DNA of 33,488 bases from Paulinella micropora (lineage: Eukaryota; Cercozoa; Imbricatea; Euglyphida): positions 561,529 to 595,016 of the forward strand of contig BJOX01000252.1 of assembly GCA_009731375.1 (NCBI GenBank), given 5' to 3'. The stretch's first letter is position 1. Every line of letters begins with the position of its first letter. The notes beneath the pieces were generated by a model, which saw nothing but the letters and a program-made list of their open reading frames with translations, did no database searches and had not been told where the DNA came from. The position numbers were made by a program, and so were the translations under genes. Below, one piece after another: positions 31,628-33,488 of this stretch.

Positions 31628-33488
31628 ATGCCTCCTCGAAAACAGACTCGTAGCAAAGGCTGGCGTCCGCATTCAAAAGGGAAACAAAAGAAGGCCACTT
31701 CAGCCACTTGTAAAAGACACTCACGTAGAGAAAAGGAGGTAGAAAAGCAACCAAGAGGGCAAAAATAGCTCACGAAAAGGCAGAAAAAAGGGAGGCTGAA
31801 GAGAGAGAAATAGAGGAACAGGAGACGATAGAGGCAGAGGATAAGGGAGCTAGCAAGGGAAATGTGTTCTATGAGTTTGATGGCTCACAGCATAGACTAA
31901 TAGCTGAGTGGGAGGGGCCAGGGGGGATGAAATACACACATCACAAGAAAGGACACAGAGACTATTTCACCTTGAGCACCCCAGAACATCGAGAGAAGAA
32001 AAACGAAAAAGGACAGAAGAGAGAGGACAAAAGGATAGTGGAAGAGCTAAGCTTTATGGCAGATGCTCATTTGGAAGCAAGAAAGGTAGAGGAAGAACGT
32101 AGACAGGAGTTTGGGAAAGCGTTTGAGAAATTTGTCAAGAGTAGGCCTAGCGCGAAGGACCTTAAGGGTATAGTGGACGAGATATTGTTACACGAGGTCA
32201 CACACAACACGAGCGAGACAGAGATAAGTGAGTTATTGCGTGTGAGCAAGCATCCATATCTGTCAGGGTGGGCAGTGACGAAGAGGAGACAGGAAATCAC
32301 ACCAGAGGTGAGGGAGGCGTACAACTTACAGTTGAGTGACGACAAGTTAGTTGCATCAGTAGACTTAAAGGCAGTGTTGCATTCGATAGACAGGACTTAC
32401 CTGGCCAAAGATATGGAGGCAGCGAAGAAGATAGATAAGTTGTTGGTGTGTGTGGCGGGAGATGGAGCAAAGGTAGCAAGTCAGGCAGCATAGTGACTGT
32501 GGCAGCGAAGGTGATAGCTGTAGATAAAGAGGATAACCTCATAGACATTCTCCCTTCACCTACGTCCTGATGGATTATTTCCTCTCGTACAGGCGAAGGT
32601 GAGTGAATGTTACGAGGAGCTGAAGGCGAGAATAGAGACCCACCTGCAAAAGATGAGGGCTTTGAAGTCAGATGGCTTCAAAGCCTTCGCTTCTGCACGC
32701 ACATACCCGATTCACTTTAAACAGATAGGGGATATGGTTTGGAACATGGAGATGCAGGGTCACCTTTCCGCAAATTGCACCTCCTTCTGCATGTACTGCA
32801 AATGTACAAAAGATGAGAGAGGCAATTTGCGGAAAGAGTGGGACTGCACTAGGCAGAGGGGTGATGGGGACATGGATGGGAAAAAACATGAAGAGGCTTT
32901 GTTTGATTTTATTGAGATAGAAGACATAATTCCCGACTTACTCCACATGTGTTTGAGAGTCCATGGCCGCTTTTTCACTATGTTGTTACGTGAGGCTTTG
33001 GAAGGTAGGCCCAAGCTGTACTGGCCTTTTCCAATTCAAGACGTAACAACTAGTAAAGAGCGGCAGGATAGGCTAGAGCAGCTTTTGACTGATCATCATC
33101 TATACGGCATCAAAATCTCACAAACTGAAGGGAAGGATGGCAACAAGTGGGAAATCAATGGACAGGAACAAGGACACGTCCTACGCCACGTTTTTTCTCT
33201 CGTGCTGGAAGACAAGATCGACTTTTCCCCAGTCTTGAGTCCCGGTAGATGTGATCGCCTCAAACATTTCTGGAAGGCTTGGCATTCCCAGTACCTCATC
33301 CTCAACAACCCCGCCACCACGTTCACTGCTGCTCAAGCGAAGGAGTGGCAGGACTACACCCGCCTTATATTTCGTCAGCTCACCGAGACAAGCGCACAGC
33401 CCCTCCATCACAAAATGGTGAGCGGGGACTGGCACTGTCGCGGAACAAACCCAAAGTCACCGGTACAATCATCTTATCTATATTTATG
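31628..33488 (+). pseudogene. Transposase-like gene, frame-broken, open at window end
   Basis: ATG at 31628 starts a basic segment (MPPRKQTRSKGWRPHSKGKQ) that stops near 31767. An overlapping frame is open from 31729 to 32493, with a Lys/Glu-rich part, then FYEFDGSQHRLIAEW and ending LLVCVAGDGAK. After one-base shifts near 32472 and 32560 the frame resumes (open from 32545) to the end. It holds a Cys-x2-Cys motif (codons at 32788 and 32797) and IIPDLLHMCLRV. Asp codons at 32461 and 32935 could be the first two acidic residues of an RNase H-like DDE core with a Cys motif between them, as in RAG1/Transib-type transposases; the order, not the sequence, is the argument. The third acidic residue would be beyond the window. 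A 120-base intron (32473-32592) is an alternative to the two shifts. Confidence 0.5.

Overview
The window is nuclear DNA of a eukaryote. It carries spliced genes with GT-AG introns, tRNA-derived SINE-like repeats, a MITE with a target-site duplication, and an interstitial block of CCCTAA (TTAGGG-type) telomere-like repeats. I cannot name the species. At least ten N-runs, and exact duplications on both sides of two of them, mean that part of the apparent structure may come from assembly.

Layout. 1-3330: mosaic of short interspersed elements (element A, a tRNA-headed SINE, module B) joined by ATT microsatellites. 3330-5000: mostly featureless DNA with a Harbinger-like MITE (3588-3716) and a dispersed repeat (about 4650-4830). 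5000-7010: frame-broken coding sequence ending in a Ser/Thr/Pro/Ala-rich segment, then a possible exon. 7010-8360: GA and G tracts, with a duplicate of 6473-7190 after a gap. 9166-22374: my main result, a 13-exon gene model encoding seven hydrophobic segments and a long charged tail (about 461 residues). Exon phases agree at every junction and the positive-inside rule gives an N-out/C-in, GPCR-like topology. Its introns are almost entirely tetra- and pentanucleotide arrays, and most exons have truncated copies nearby that retain one splice site. 22960-25345: minisatellite, an inverted copy of the left-hand SINE mosaic, telomere-like repeats and a 700-base polypurine tract. 25500-27615: a chain of microexons belonging to a second gene or to a continuation of the first. 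27530-29540: diverged tandem repeats, an array of alternating GTGAT/ATCAC motifs and a palindromic minisatellite. 29571-30533: two tandem copies of element A. 31181-31532: a repeat with inverted ends. 31628-33488: a frame-broken transposase-like gene, open at the window edge, with a possible DDE/RNase H-like core and a Cys-x2-Cys motif.

The genes do not form an operon or an evident pathway. The protein assignments rest on reading frames, splice-site phase and hydrophobicity. No similarity search was possible.
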